Source of the DNA: Buchnera aphidicola (Muscaphis stroyani)
GTDB taxonomy: Bacteria > Pseudomonadota > Gammaproteobacteria > Enterobacterales > Enterobacteriaceae
Assembly: GCF_005080865.1 (NCBI RefSeq)
Contig: NZ_CP034861.1
Span: 124,001 to 188,000 of the forward strand
Length of the DNA: 64,000 bases
Reading direction: 5' to 3'
Part shown: piece after piece, positions 47,348-57,974 of the stretch
Layout of the letters: each line of letters opens with the position of its first letter
Numbering within the stretch: the stretch's first letter is position 1
The notes under the pieces: generated by a model
The model's database searches: none
Told to the model about the DNA's origin: nothing
What the model saw: only the letters and a program-made list of their open reading frames with translations
Translations under genes and position numbers: made by a program

Positions 47348-48817
47348 ATGATAATGAATTTACAACAATTAACAGCATTTCTGCCTTTTTTGATTTTGAT
47401 TCTGATGATAATGACAGTAATGTTGTCGATTTGTTATAATCGAAACCATACTTTAATTGCTTTATTAAGCATATCAGGTTTAATATTTTCATTTTTTTCG
47501 CTGTATTTTATGATGCTAATTGTTCCTATAGATATTTCTAATTTATTTCACATTGATAAATACTCTATTTTTTATGTTGGGATGATTATAATATCCAGTG
47601 TTTTTACTTGTATTTTTGCATATCCTTGGTTAACAAAATATTCGTTTAATAAAGAAGAGTTTTATTTATTAGTACTACTTGCTACTTTAGGATCAATAGG
47701 TTTAATTATTTCAAATCATATGGCATCAATGTTTGTAAACATGGAACTTATGTTTTTCCCATTTTTTGGATTAATTGCTTATTCTAACTATCAAAAATAT
47801 TCTTTAGAAGCATCGTTCAAGTACATTATTTTATCCAGTGTTTCGTCTGTTTTTTTACTGCTTGGTATTTCATGGATTTATGCTATTTCTTCTGATCTAA
47901 ATTTTTATTCTATAAATAGAATTTTAATGTTTTTATCAAATGATAATGAACAGTTAGTGATTTTATTTGGTGCCTTTATGGTATTATCAGCCCTCTGTTT
48001 TAAGCTATCTATCGTACCGTTTCATATATGGACAGCTGATATTTATCAAGGTACTCCTGTATCAGTTTTAGTTTTTTTTTCTAGTGTAGGAAAAATTTCA
48101 GTTTTTATTGCGCTTCTTCATTTTTTGTATTTTTTACCTATCCAAATTTACAATAAAATATATTTTATATTATTATTAATGACTTTTTTATCTATTTTAT
48201 TTGGAAATATAATGTCTCTTTTCCAAAATAATATTAAAAGATTATTTGGATATTTATCAATATCTCAATTAGGGTATGTGTTTATAGTAGCATTGGCATT
48301 TCGAAACAATTATTTGTTCTCTTTAGAAACGTTAGGAATTTATTTATTTAGTTATTTATTAAGTAATATATCTTTTTTTGGTATTGTAAATATAATTTCT
48401 AGTTTAAATAAAAAAAATGATACTGATTTTATTTCTTCATATCAAGGGTTATTTTGGACTCAACCATTTTTATCAGTAATGATGACAATTTCGCTGCTTT
48501 CTTTAGCGGGAATTCCTATGACTCTTGGCTTTATCGGTAAATTTTATATATTTTTAATTATTATTCAAGAAAATTTATGGTTTTTAGGAGGGTCTTTTAT
48601 AATTGGAACTATGTTAAGTCTTTATTGTTACTTAAGAGTAATTATTAATTTGTACATGAATCCATTAAATCTATCTGAAAAAAATAAAGATTTATTTGAT
48701 TCGAAATTACATTATCCTTCTAAAATAGTTGTTTCTTTTTGTTCAATAACGTTGCTAATATTAGGTTTATATCCAACTTCATTAATCAATTCAGTGAGAG
48801 TATTTTTGTATTTTTGA
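47348..48817 (+). CDS. nuoN: NADH-quinone oxidoreductase subunit N
   Basis: Third antiporter-like proton pump and last nuo gene. It has 489 residues (E. coli 485). It shows NMELMFFPFFGLIAYS, CFKLSIVPFHIWTADIYQGTPVSVL and NIKRLFGYLSISQLGYVF. The ATG at 47348 or the one two codons later could be the start. No strong terminator hairpin is seen before folC. Confidence 0.96.
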   Translation: MIMNLQQLTAFLPFLILILMIMTVMLSICYNRNHTLIALLSISGLIFSFFSLYFMMLIVPIDISNLFHIDKYSIFYVGMIIISSVFTCIFAYPWLTKYSFNKEEFYLLVLLATLGSIGLIISNHMASMFVNMELMFFPFFGLIAYSNYQKYSLEASFKYIILSSVSSVFLLLGISWIYAISSDLNFYSINRILMFLSNDNEQLVILFGAFMVLSALCFKLSIVPFHIWTADIYQGTPVSVLVFFSSVGKISVFIALLHFLYFLPIQIYNKIYFILLLMTFLSILFGNIMSLFQNNIKRLFGYLSISQLGYVFIVALAFRNNYLFSLETLGIYLFSYLLSNISFFGIVNIISSLNKKNDTDFISSYQGLFWTQPFLSVMMTISLLSLAGIPMTLGFIGKFYIFLIIIQENLWFLGGSFIIGTMLSLYCYLRVIINLYMNPLNLSEKNKDLFDSKLHYPSKIVVSFCSITLLILGLYPTSLINSVRVFLYF

Positions 48818-48897
48818 TTTTTATAGTATTTATGTTCATTTAAACAATAATTTAGATATTAAAAAATTAATAAAAAATAAAAATAGGTAAACAAAAT

Positions 48898-50141
48898 ATG
48901 AATAATAATGGTTATTCCTTGTCTATGTGGCTAAAATATTTAGAAAAATTAAAAAAAAAATTGTATTTGATCTTTCTGATTTAAAATTAGTTGCTAAAAG
49001 ATTAGATTTATTAAATTTAAGATCTTTTGTGTTTACTGTAGGAGGTACTAATGGAAAAGGAACCACTTGTGCAATGCTAGAAAATTTACTTTTAAATGCA
49101 GGTTATACAGTAGGATTATATACCTCACCTCATCTTTTGAATTTTTTAGAACGCGTAAAGATTAATGGTTGTTTTGTAAGTGAAGAAGAGCATGTTTCTT
49201 CTTTTATATCTGTAGAATCAGCTCGACGTACAGTATTATTAACTTATTTTGAATTTATAACACTTTCAGCTTTTCTGATATTTCAAAAAAAAAAATTAGA
49301 CGTAATCATATTAGAGGTTGGATTAGGTGGTAGATTGGATGCCACTAACATTGTAGATTCAAATCTTTCTATAATTACAAATATAGCAATAGAGCATACT
49401 GATGTTTTGGGAAAAGATCGTTCAAGTATTGCATGTGAAAAGTCTGGAATTTTTAGAAAAGAAAAAATTTCTGTAATAGGAGAAAACAATCTACCTGATT
49501 CTATTTATGAAATGGCAGAGAAGAAACAAGCAATATTAAAAATAATTAATTTAGATTGGTTTTGGAAAAAAACATCTAATTCTTGGAATTTTATTCATCC
49601 ATACATTAAATTATTTTGTTTACCATTAACTCAAATACCATTATGCAATGCATCTGTAGCTTTAGCATCTTTCTTTTATGCTGGATTTAGAATTAATGAA
49701 ACTCTTTTAAGGAACTCTATTGATAAAGTTTTATTACCTGGTAGATTTCAAAAAATTTCTTGTTCTCCTCAAATCATTATTGATGTTGCTCATAATCCAA
49801 GTGCTTCTCTGTATCTTTCTAAAAAAATAAATCAATTAAAAATACAAGGTAAATTATATGCAATATTAGGAATGTTAAATGATAAAGATATTTTGGGTAT
49901 TATTAATCCGTTGAAAAGAAAAGTTGATTTTTGGTATGCTGCTCCTTTGAAACACATGCGTACTGCTAATATAAAAAAATTAAAAAAATTTTTACCCATT
50001 CATAAAACTATTTTTTTAAATAGTATTCACGAGTCTTGGAAAACTGTTCAGAAAATTGTTAATAAGAAAGATATAATTTTAGTTTTTGGCTCTTTCTTTA
50101 CAGTTTCAGAATTTATTCTTGCTAAAAGTTTAGAAAATTAA
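48898..50141 (+). CDS. folC: Folylpolyglutamate / dihydrofolate synthase, frameshifted in a 10-A run
   Basis: Adds glutamate to folates and makes dihydrofolate from dihydropteroate. ATG at 48898 gives MNNNGYSLSMWLKYLEKLKKK, matching the E. coli N terminus, but then leaves frame at a run of ten A (48951-48960). One more A would join it to IVFDLSDLKLVAKRLDLL and give 414 residues (E. coli 422). The rest is intact, with TVGGTNGKGTTCAMLE (P-loop), VGLGGRLDATNIVD and DVAHNPSAS. A second run of eleven A at 49285-49295 is in frame. A GTG at 48927 could start a shorter form of 404 residues. I favour slippage rescue or a base-call error over a dead gene. Confidence 0.88.
48951..48960 (+). repeat. A10 run causing the folC frameshift
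   Basis: Ten A bases between two reading frames of folC. Adding one A restores the family alignment. Confidence 0.9.
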
Positions 50142-50200
50142 ATAAAAATTAAACGAATGATATTATTCATGGCATTAAAAAATATTTTTTGGAATTTTTT

Positions 50201-50661
50201 ATGTTGTTAGTTGATTATATTATTATATTAATTATTTTTTTCTCTTTTTTTTTTGGTTTATTGCGCGGATTTCATCGTGAATTAAATTCTGCTATTTTTT
50301 GGTGTTTTAATTTTTACTTTTTTGATAATTATTATTATTTTTTATTTTTTTATTCGCATATTTTTAAAAAAAATTGTTTAGAAAATGATATTTTAATAGC
50401 AACTTTAATCATTATTTTTTTTTTGCAATTAAAAAATTTTTTAATTTTCTTTTAAAAATTTTTATTTTAAAAATTAAATTGTCTCGTTTTAATTTGATCT
50501 TAGGAGGAGGTATTGGAATTTTACGTGGCTTATTTTTATCATATCTTTTCTTAATTATATTTTCCTATTTTAATTATAAAAAATATACTTTTTATATAAA
50601 AAACTCTATTTTTTTTTCTACTTTTTTACATTTAATAAATTATTGGATAGATTGTTCTTAA
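50201..50661 (+). CDS. cvpA: CvpA membrane protein, frameshifted in a 10-T run
   Basis: Inner-membrane protein needed for colicin V production in E. coli; its normal role is unclear. The first part (MLLVDYIIILIIFFSFFFGLLRGFHREL to about residue 74) and the second part (from AIKKFFNFLL through LILGGGIGILRGLF) are in different frames, joined by ten T at 50415-50424. One extra T would give 153 residues (E. coli 162), with all four helices and the GGG.G.LRG motif. The neighbour dedD, between folC and cvpA in E. coli, is gone. Whether any functional protein is made is unsure. Confidence 0.8.
50415..50424 (+). repeat. T10 run causing the cvpA frameshift
   Basis: Ten T bases between two cvpA reading frames. 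Adding one T restores a 153-residue CvpA. Confidence 0.85.
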
Positions 50662-50699
50662 TTTTTATAGCAAGTACTTTCTTTAAAGTAATTAAAAAA

Positions 50700-50746
50700 C
50701 TAAGCACATTCTATATTAGAATTTACACTAGTAATAGTGTGCTTAG
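50700..50746. terminator. Structured terminator between cvpA and prs
   Basis: Outer arms CTAAGCACA (50700-50708) and TGTGCTTAG (50738-50746) pair perfectly. Inside are two small inverted repeats, TTCTA/TAGAA (50709-50721) and ACACTA/TAGTGT (50725-50740, the right arm competing with the outer stem). It lies between the convergent cvpA and prs, so a two-way terminator is likely; a more elaborate RNA fold is possible. Confidence 0.6.
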
Positions 50747-50779
50747 AATGAAAATTGAAATAAACATTCTTTTTTTCAT

Positions 50780-51742
<963 letters not shown>

Positions 51743-51810
51743 TTATTTTTACACCTTGATTCAAAAAATTTAATTTTTGTTATTAGTATAATACTAAATT
51801 TTTTTTTGAT

Positions 51811-52690
51811 TTACATCTCTCGTAAAGATATTATTTTATTTTTAAGAAATTGATGATCTGGCGAGATATCGATGCTTTTTGCTATAAATCCTTTCATATT
51901 TTTTGGTATTAAAGATAAAATTTTTTGTGCAGATTTTTTATTATTGAATTGAGAAAAAACACAAGATCCTGTTCCGGTAAGGCGTGATGGTGCGTATTGA
52001 GAAAGCATTTCAATTAAATTTTTAATCTTGATGAATTTTTTTTTAATTATGTGTTCAAAATCATTACTAAATGAACTTTTTAACAACATTTTAATAGGTT
52101 TTTTTTTTTATTCTTAATAGTGGATTTGAAAAAATATTTCTTGTTAAGATTGGAATATTAGGATATACAACTAGATACCATTTTTTTTGGCTTTTAATTG
52201 GATACAATACATCACCTATTCCTTCAGCAAGTGCTGTATGTCCCATAATAAAAAAGGGAATATCTGCTCCAACTTTCACTCCTAATGAAGATAATTCTTT
52301 CAATGTCAATTGTACATTCCATAATTTGTTTAAGACGATAAGTGTTGTTGCTGCATTAGAAGATCCTCCTCCTAATCCACTACCTATTGGTAATCTTTTT
52401 TTCAAAAAAATTTTAACTCCGTAATTTAAAGCATGTTTTTTTTTTAAAATAAGAGCTTGTTTTTTTAATAACGCAGCAGCTCTAAAAATGATATTATCAA
52501 CATTTAAAAATATTTTTTTTTCATTAAAAATCTGAATAAAACCTGTTTGATTAGGTATAATTTTTAATGTATCTCCATAATCAAGTAATTGAAGAAAAGT
52601 TTGTATGTAATGGTATCCATCTGAACGAATGCCTGTTACGTAGAGAAACAAATTAATTTTTGCAGGAGAAAACCATGTAGTATTTATCAT
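51811..52690 (-). CDS. ispE: 4-Diphosphocytidyl-2-C-methylerythritol kinase, frameshifted in an 11-A run
   Basis: GHMP kinase of the MEP isoprenoid pathway. The first 193 or so residues (MINTTWFSPAKINLFLY, PIGSGLGGGSSNAATTL, GADIPFFIMGHTALAEG) are followed by a run of eleven A on the coding strand (plus 52099-52109) and a stop. The remaining 92 codons in the next frame (MLLKSSFSNDFEHII, APSRLTGTGSCVF) match the IspE C terminus. Removing one A gives 292 residues (E. coli 283). Both parts keep the family motifs, so the break is recent, rescued, or a sequencing error. Next to it lies prs, as in E. coli. Confidence 0.87.
52099..52109 (-). repeat. A11 run causing the ispE frameshift
   Basis: Eleven A bases on the coding strand. 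Removing one restores a 292-residue IspE. Confidence 0.88.
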
Positions 52691-52885
52691 TTTAATATTA
52701 GTATAAATTGAAAATTTTTTATTATAAATAATTTATTATAATTATAATATAAAATTAAAAAATTATATTACTACAATAATTTAAATTTTCCAAATTTAAT
52801 ATTTTTTAACAGTGAATAAAATACATGTTATTAATGTCAAGTCAAAAATGTTTTTTAAAATAAATGCTATTATATAGGATAATGA

Positions 52886-53962
52886 ATGAATAACTCTATG
52901 TTAAATAAATTAAAGTCTTTACATAATCGTTATAAAGAAATTGAAGTTATGCTTTCCGATAAGAATATAATATCAAATTATAAAAAGTTTAAAGATTTAT
53001 CAAAAGAACACTTAAAACTTTCTGAACTCATGCAATATTTTTCGGAATGGGAAAAATTAGAAATTGATATTAAAAATATTTACTCTTTATTAGAAGATGA
53101 GGAGATGTACAGTATAGCTAAAAAGGAGTTATATTTAGTTAAATCAAAAAAAAGAATTTTAGAAGAAAAAATTAAAGTATTATTGTTACCAAAAGATCTT
53201 GAAGATGAAAACAGTTGTTTAATTGAAATTAGATCAGCTACAGGTGGTGATGAATCTTCAATTTTTGCTGGTGATTTATTTAAAATGTATACACGATATG
53301 TTGAATTTTGTATGTGGAAATTAGAAATATTGAGTATTAGTGAAGGAGAAAAAGGAGGATTTAAAGAAATAATAGTAAAAATTACAGGAAAAGGTGCATG
53401 TGGTCGATTTAAATTTGAATCAGGAGGTCATCGAGTGCAACGTGTTCCAGAAACAGAATCTCAAGGCAGAATTCACACTTCAACATGCACTGTTGCTGTT
53501 ATGCCATTTAGACCTCAAATGGAAAAAGAAGAGATCAATTTATCTGATTTAAAAATTGATACTTTTCGGTCTTCAGGGGCCGGAGGTCAACATGTAAATA
53601 CAACTGATTCTGCTATTCGCATCACTCATATTCCAAGTGGAAATGTAGTTGAGTGTCAAGACGAGCGATCTCAGCACAAAAACAAAGCGAAGGCTTTATC
53701 TATTTTGTCTGCTCGAGTTCATTCGGAAAAAATGAAAAAAAACCATAAAGAAAATTCTTCTATGAGGCGTCTTTTATTAGGAAGTGGAGAGAGGTCTGAT
53801 AGAAATAGAACATACAATTTCCCTCAAAATCGTGTTACCGATCACAGAATTAATTTAACTATATACAGATTGGATGAAATACTTCAAGGCAAATTAGATT
53901 TGCTCATACAACCTATAACTCAGGAGTATCAAGCAGATTTACTAGCTTCTTTATCTGAATAA
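52886..53962 (+). CDS. prfA: Peptide chain release factor 1
   Basis: Releases the peptide at UAA and UAG. It has 358 residues (E. coli 360). The GGQ loop is intact ([17 protein letters not shown]). The stop-codon recognition motif PxT at residues 188-190 reads Pro-Glu-Thr (53447-53455), where E. coli has Pro-Ala-Thr. In E. coli hemA precedes it, but here the upstream gene is the divergent ispE. Its methyltransferase prmC follows after 4 bases. Confidence 0.96.
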   Translation: MNNSMLNKLKSLHNRYKEIEVMLSDKNIISNYKKFKDLSKEHLKLSELMQYFSEWEKLEIDIKNIYSLLEDEEMYSIAKKELYLVKSKKRILEEKIKVLLLPKDLEDENSCLIEIRSATGGDESSIFAGDLFKMYTRYVEFCMWKLEILSISEGEKGGFKEIIVKITGKGACGRFKFESGGHRVQRVPETESQGRIHTSTCTVAVMPFRPQMEKEEINLSDLKIDTFRSSGAGGQHVNTTDSAIRITHIPSGNVVECQDERSQHKNKAKALSILSARVHSEKMKKNHKENSSMRRLLLGSGERSDRNRTYNFPQNRVTDHRINLTIYRLDEILQGKLDLLIQPITQEYQADLLASLSE

Positions 53963-53966
53963 AATT

Positions 53967-54800
53967 ATGAATATTCGAGAATGGTTAAATCAAACTGCTT
54001 CAAAGTTTTATTTTATTAAAAATTTTCAAAATGAATCTGAAATTCTGTTAAGTCATGTTTTAAAAAAAAATCGAATTTGGATTATTGTTAATGATGATTT
54101 TGAATTAGATAAAAGAGTAATAAAATATTTAGATGACCTCATTTTTAGAAGATCACTTGGTGAGCCTATAGCTTATTTAACTGGAAAAAAAGAATTTTGG
54201 TCTTTGTCTTTAAGCGTTTCATGTGATACTCTTATTCCAAGGCCTGATACTGAAATTTTAGTGGAACAAGTATTATCTAAAATTAATAAAAATTGTTTAA
54301 ATATTCTTGATTTAGGAACCGGTTGTGGAGCTATCGCTTTAGCTCTGGCCAGTGTTTGTTCTACCTTAAATATTGTTGGTGTTGATAAATCAAAAAAAGC
54401 TATTCAAATAGCTAAGTTAAACGCTTTTAAGTTGAATTTAAAACACGTTTCTTTTTTTTATAGCGATTGGTTTTCAAATATAAAAAAAAAGTTTCATATT
54501 ATTATCAGTAATCCTCCATATATTAGTTTTAAAGAAATTAAATTACTAAAAAAAGATATTTTTTTTGAACCACATAAAGCGCTTTTTTCCAGTAATAATG
54601 GACTTTCAGATATTGAATTTATTATAAAAAAATCTTGTAATTATTTATTAAAAGAAGGTTGGTTGTTAATAGAGCATGGATGGACACAAAAATTACATGT
54701 ACAGCATTTTTTTAAAAAATATAATTTTATTGATATTCAATCGTATAAAGATTATGGAGGTAATGATCGTGTTACTGCTGGAAAAATAAATAATAAATAA
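53967..54800 (+). CDS. prmC: Release factor glutamine methyltransferase
   Basis: Methylates the Gln of the GGQ motif in RF1 and RF2, using S-adenosylmethionine (also known as hemK). It has 277 residues, the E. coli length. An N-terminal helical domain is followed by the SAM loop LDLGTGCGAIALALA and the substrate motif IISNPPYIS. It is co-transcribed with its substrate gene prfA. Confidence 0.95.
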   Translation: MNIREWLNQTASKFYFIKNFQNESEILLSHVLKKNRIWIIVNDDFELDKRVIKYLDDLIFRRSLGEPIAYLTGKKEFWSLSLSVSCDTLIPRPDTEILVEQVLSKINKNCLNILDLGTGCGAIALALASVCSTLNIVGVDKSKKAIQIAKLNAFKLNLKHVSFFYSDWFSNIKKKFHIIISNPPYISFKEIKLLKKDIFFEPHKALFSSNNGLSDIEFIIKKSCNYLLKEGWLLIEHGWTQKLHVQHFFKKYNFIDIQSYKDYGGNDRVTAGKINNK

Positions 54801-54941
54801 CAACTTTTTCTGTTTTTGAATTTAATTTTTTACAAAATTAAAACAAAAAAATAATTTTTCAAAAATGTAAAGTCATATTTGGTACAAAATGTATCATCAA
54901 ATAATTTTTTATATAATTTTTTATTTTTAATCATTTAAAAC

Positions 54942-55769
54942 ATGACTATAGCTAATAATATGAAATCGCTTTCCAGTATTAATTTTTCTAAATTATCTCT
55001 TTTTGACTCAATTATTGCAACTTCTCGCGCTATTCGAAAAGATTTTCCAACAGATGTAGTTTTGTCTAAATTACATAATAAAATTCAAGAAGCTAAGTCT
55101 TATGTTTCTTTAGAAATTGAACCTAATGAAAAGTTAAAAAAATTATTAGAATTATTCTATAAACGTTGGAATTTTGGAGGAGCTAGTGGTATATATAAAT
55201 TATCAGATGTGCTATGGATCGATAACGTACTAAATACTCATCAAGGTACTGCTGTTTCATTGGGAATTTTGCTGTTACATATTGCTCAAGAATTAAAATT
55301 ACCGTTAAATCCGGTAATATTTCCTACGCAATTAATTTTGAGAGCTGATTGGACAAATAAGAAAAAATGGTTAATTAATCCTTTTAATGGAGATATTTTA
55401 GATAAACATACATTAGAAGTGTGGTTGAAAGGAAATATCAGTCCAACGTCAGAATTATATGAGAACGATTTATATAAAGCTGAATCAATAACTGTTATCC
55501 GAAAAATGTTAGAAATATTAAAATCAGCATTAATGGAAGAAAAAAAAATGGAATTAGCACTAAATGCTATTAATTTATTACTTCAAATAGACCCTAATGA
55601 TCCTTATGAAATTAGAGATAGAGGTTTAGTATATGCTCAATTAGAATGTAATCATGTTGCTTTAACTGATCTGATTTATTTCGTTGAACACTGTCCTGAA
55701 GATCCAATTAGTGAAATAATTAAAGTTCAAATCCATGCTATGGAACAAAAAAAAATGGTGTTACATTAA
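54942..55769 (+). CDS. sirB1: SirB1/YchA family protein
   Basis: Conserved gammaproteobacterial protein with a transglutaminase-like fold and C-terminal TPR-like helices; its role is not known. It has 275 residues (E. coli YchA 269) and is strikingly conserved: VIFPTQLILRADW, WLINPFNG, LEVWLKGNISPTSELYE, DPNDPYEIRDRGLVYAQL and HCPEDPIS. The ATG at 54942 or at 54960 could be used; neither has a strong ribosome site. E. coli order prmC-sirB2-sirB1 is kept except for the loss of sirB2. Retention in a reduced genome suggests a housekeeping job. Confidence 0.9.
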   Translation: MTIANNMKSLSSINFSKLSLFDSIIATSRAIRKDFPTDVVLSKLHNKIQEAKSYVSLEIEPNEKLKKLLELFYKRWNFGGASGIYKLSDVLWIDNVLNTHQGTAVSLGILLLHIAQELKLPLNPVIFPTQLILRADWTNKKKWLINPFNGDILDKHTLEVWLKGNISPTSELYENDLYKAESITVIRKMLEILKSALMEEKKMELALNAINLLLQIDPNDPYEIRDRGLVYAQLECNHVALTDLIYFVEHCPEDPISEIIKVQIHAMEQKKMVLH

Positions 55770-55786
55770 TTAAGAAAATGTTGTTT

Positions 55787-56593
55787 TTATTGAGTCACAG
55801 GTTTTTTTCTTTTATGTTTTGTTTGTAAGTATAATTTTTCAATTCTTTTTTTACTTAAATCGTTTATTTTTTTTCCTTCTAAATAATCATCAATTTCGTT
55901 ATATGTTACACCTAAAACAGATTCATCTGGTTTTTGAGGGTGTTTGTCTTCTAAATCAGCAGTAGGATTTTTTAAATATAAATGTGGAGGACACTTTAAA
56001 AATTTTAATAATAATCGACCTTGTCTTTTATTCAATCTTGAAATGGGATTTATATCTGTTGCATTATCTCCATATTTTGTAAAAAATCCAGTAACTAACT
56101 CTGCTGCATGACCGCTTCCTACAACTATTCCTTTTTTTACAGCTGCGATGCTGTACTGAACCTTCATTCTTTCTCTAGATTTTTCATTTCCTTTAATGTA
56201 ATCTGAAATCTCTATTCCTGCTATTTTTAAAGATTTTTCACTATTTAATACTGCATTTTTAATGTTGACATAAATAATTTGATCTGGTTTGATAAAATTA
56301 ATAGAATCTTTACAATCTTCTTCATCATGTTGATTACCATATGGCATTCTTATAGCTAGAAACTGATATTTTTTATTTTTTGTTTCTTTTCTAAGTTCTT
56401 TGGCGGCTATTTGACATAATTTTCCAGTTAAAGTTGAATCTTGACCCCCGCTAATCCCAAGTATTAAGGATTTTAAATACCAATGATTTAAAAGATATTT
56501 TTTTAAAAAATTAACACACTTTCTAATTTCTATTGATGGAGTAATTATTGACTTTACTTTCATTAATCGAATAATTTTATTTTGAAGTGTCAT
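55787..56593 (-). CDS. nadE: Ammonia-dependent NAD synthetase
   Basis: Makes NAD from deamido-NAD, ATP and ammonia. It has 268 residues (E. coli 275); the C-terminal tail is shorter. Motifs: [22 protein letters not shown] (PP-loop), [47 protein letters not shown] and [15 protein letters not shown]. It converges with sirB1 with only 17 bases between the stop codons. Confidence 0.96.
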   Translation of the reverse strand: MTLQNKIIRLMKVKSIITPSIEIRKCVNFLKKYLLNHWYLKSLILGISGGQDSTLTGKLCQIAAKELRKETKNKKYQFLAIRMPYGNQHDEEDCKDSINFIKPDQIIYVNIKNAVLNSEKSLKIAGIEISDYIKGNEKSRERMKVQYSIAAVKKGIVVGSGHAAELVTGFFTKYGDNATDINPISRLNKRQGRLLLKFLKCPPHLYLKNPTADLEDKHPQKPDESVLGVTYNEIDDYLEGKKINDLSKKRIEKLYLQTKHKRKKPVTQ

Positions 56594-56725
56594 TTTGATA
56601 ACCTTTAAGATTCTTAACAGTATTTTAACAAAAAATATAATTTTAAATATAAAATTATTTTTTATATTTATACAATTATATTTTATTTTTTTTAAATTAA
56701 AAAAACAATTAAAAAGGTAATTATA

Positions 56726-57931
56726 TTGAATAATTTAATTTTAGTTTTAAATTGTGGAAGTTCTTCTTTAAAATTTTCAATATTGAATCCTGATAGTGAA
56801 AAAAAGTATTTATTTGGTTTAGTAGAAAGATTATTTTTACCAGATACAAGCGTTACTTGGCAATATTTAGAAAAAAAATATCAAGTATGTATAGGTTCAA
56901 ATATGTCCCATGAAAATGCATTAGATTTTGTTCTGAATCATATTTTCTTACAAGCAGAAAAAATTTTTAAAAGAATTATAGGAATAGGTCACAGAGTTGT
57001 TCATGGTGGACATAAAATAAATAAATCAACGTTAATTAACGAAAACATTATTAATATTATTAATGATTCAGTTTGTTTTGCGCCATTGCATAATCCATCG
57101 AATTTAATTGGAATTAAAATAGCAATGAACAAATATCCTCACTTAATTAAAAAAAATGTAGCAGTTTTCGACACTTCATTTTATAACAATATTCCTAAAA
57201 CTTCTTTTTTATACGCTATTCCTTATAGATTCTACAAAAAATATCACATCAGACGTTATGGCGCTCATGGCATCAGTCATCACTATGTTTCTTGTAAAAC
57301 AGCTCTTTTATTAAATAAAAAATTTAGTTCATTAAATATTATTACCTGTCATTTAGGAAATGGTTGTTCTATTTCCGCTATTTGTAATGGAACATGTGTA
57401 GATACTTCTATGGGATTAACTCCATTAGAAGGTCTAGTAATGGGAACTAGAAGTGGAGATATTGATCCTTCAGTAATTTTTTTTATGCACAGAAAACTTA
57501 ATTTAAGTATAGATGAAATTGAAGTAATTTTGACAAAAAAATCAGGTCTGTTAGGATTAAGCGAAGTTAGTAGCGACTTTCGTTATTTTGAAAAAAATTA
57601 CACACTAAAAAAAAGTGCAAAAATATCTGTAGATATTTTTTGCCATCGTTTAGCTAAATATATTTCAGCTTATATGTCTTTAATGGAGAATCGTTTAGAC
57701 GCTTTAGTCTTTACCGGGGGTATTGGTGAAAATGTTCCTTTGATTAGACAATTAACTTTATCTAAATTATCTTTGATTGGATTTAAATTAGATTTTAAAA
57801 AAAATTTATCTTTAAAATCGGGAAAATCTGGATTGATTTCTTCAAAAAATTCACATATGGTTTTTGTTATTCCTACTAATGAAGAGTTGGCAATAGCTAA
57901 AGAAACTATAAGTATTATTCATAAAACGTAA
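56726..57931 (+). CDS. ackA: Acetate kinase, UUG start
   Basis: Interconverts acetyl phosphate plus ADP and acetate plus ATP. It has 401 residues (E. coli 400). Conserved motifs: [59 protein letters not shown]-type [13 protein letters not shown], and [10 protein letters not shown]. The start is TTG at 56726, with AAGG 9 bases upstream; no ATG preserves the N terminus. pta follows after 43 bases. Confidence 0.96.
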   Translation: MNNLILVLNCGSSSLKFSILNPDSEKKYLFGLVERLFLPDTSVTWQYLEKKYQVCIGSNMSHENALDFVLNHIFLQAEKIFKRIIGIGHRVVHGGHKINKSTLINENIINIINDSVCFAPLHNPSNLIGIKIAMNKYPHLIKKNVAVFDTSFYNNIPKTSFLYAIPYRFYKKYHIRRYGAHGISHHYVSCKTALLLNKKFSSLNIITCHLGNGCSISAICNGTCVDTSMGLTPLEGLVMGTRSGDIDPSVIFFMHRKLNLSIDEIEVILTKKSGLLGLSEVSSDFRYFEKNYTLKKSAKISVDIFCHRLAKYISAYMSLMENRLDALVFTGGIGENVPLIRQLTLSKLSLIGFKLDFKKNLSLKSGKSGLISSKNSHMVFVIPTNEELAIAKETISIIHKT

Positions 57932-57974
57932 TTTTTTAAAAAAAACAGGTTACTTATTTGATAGCAGGATAATT

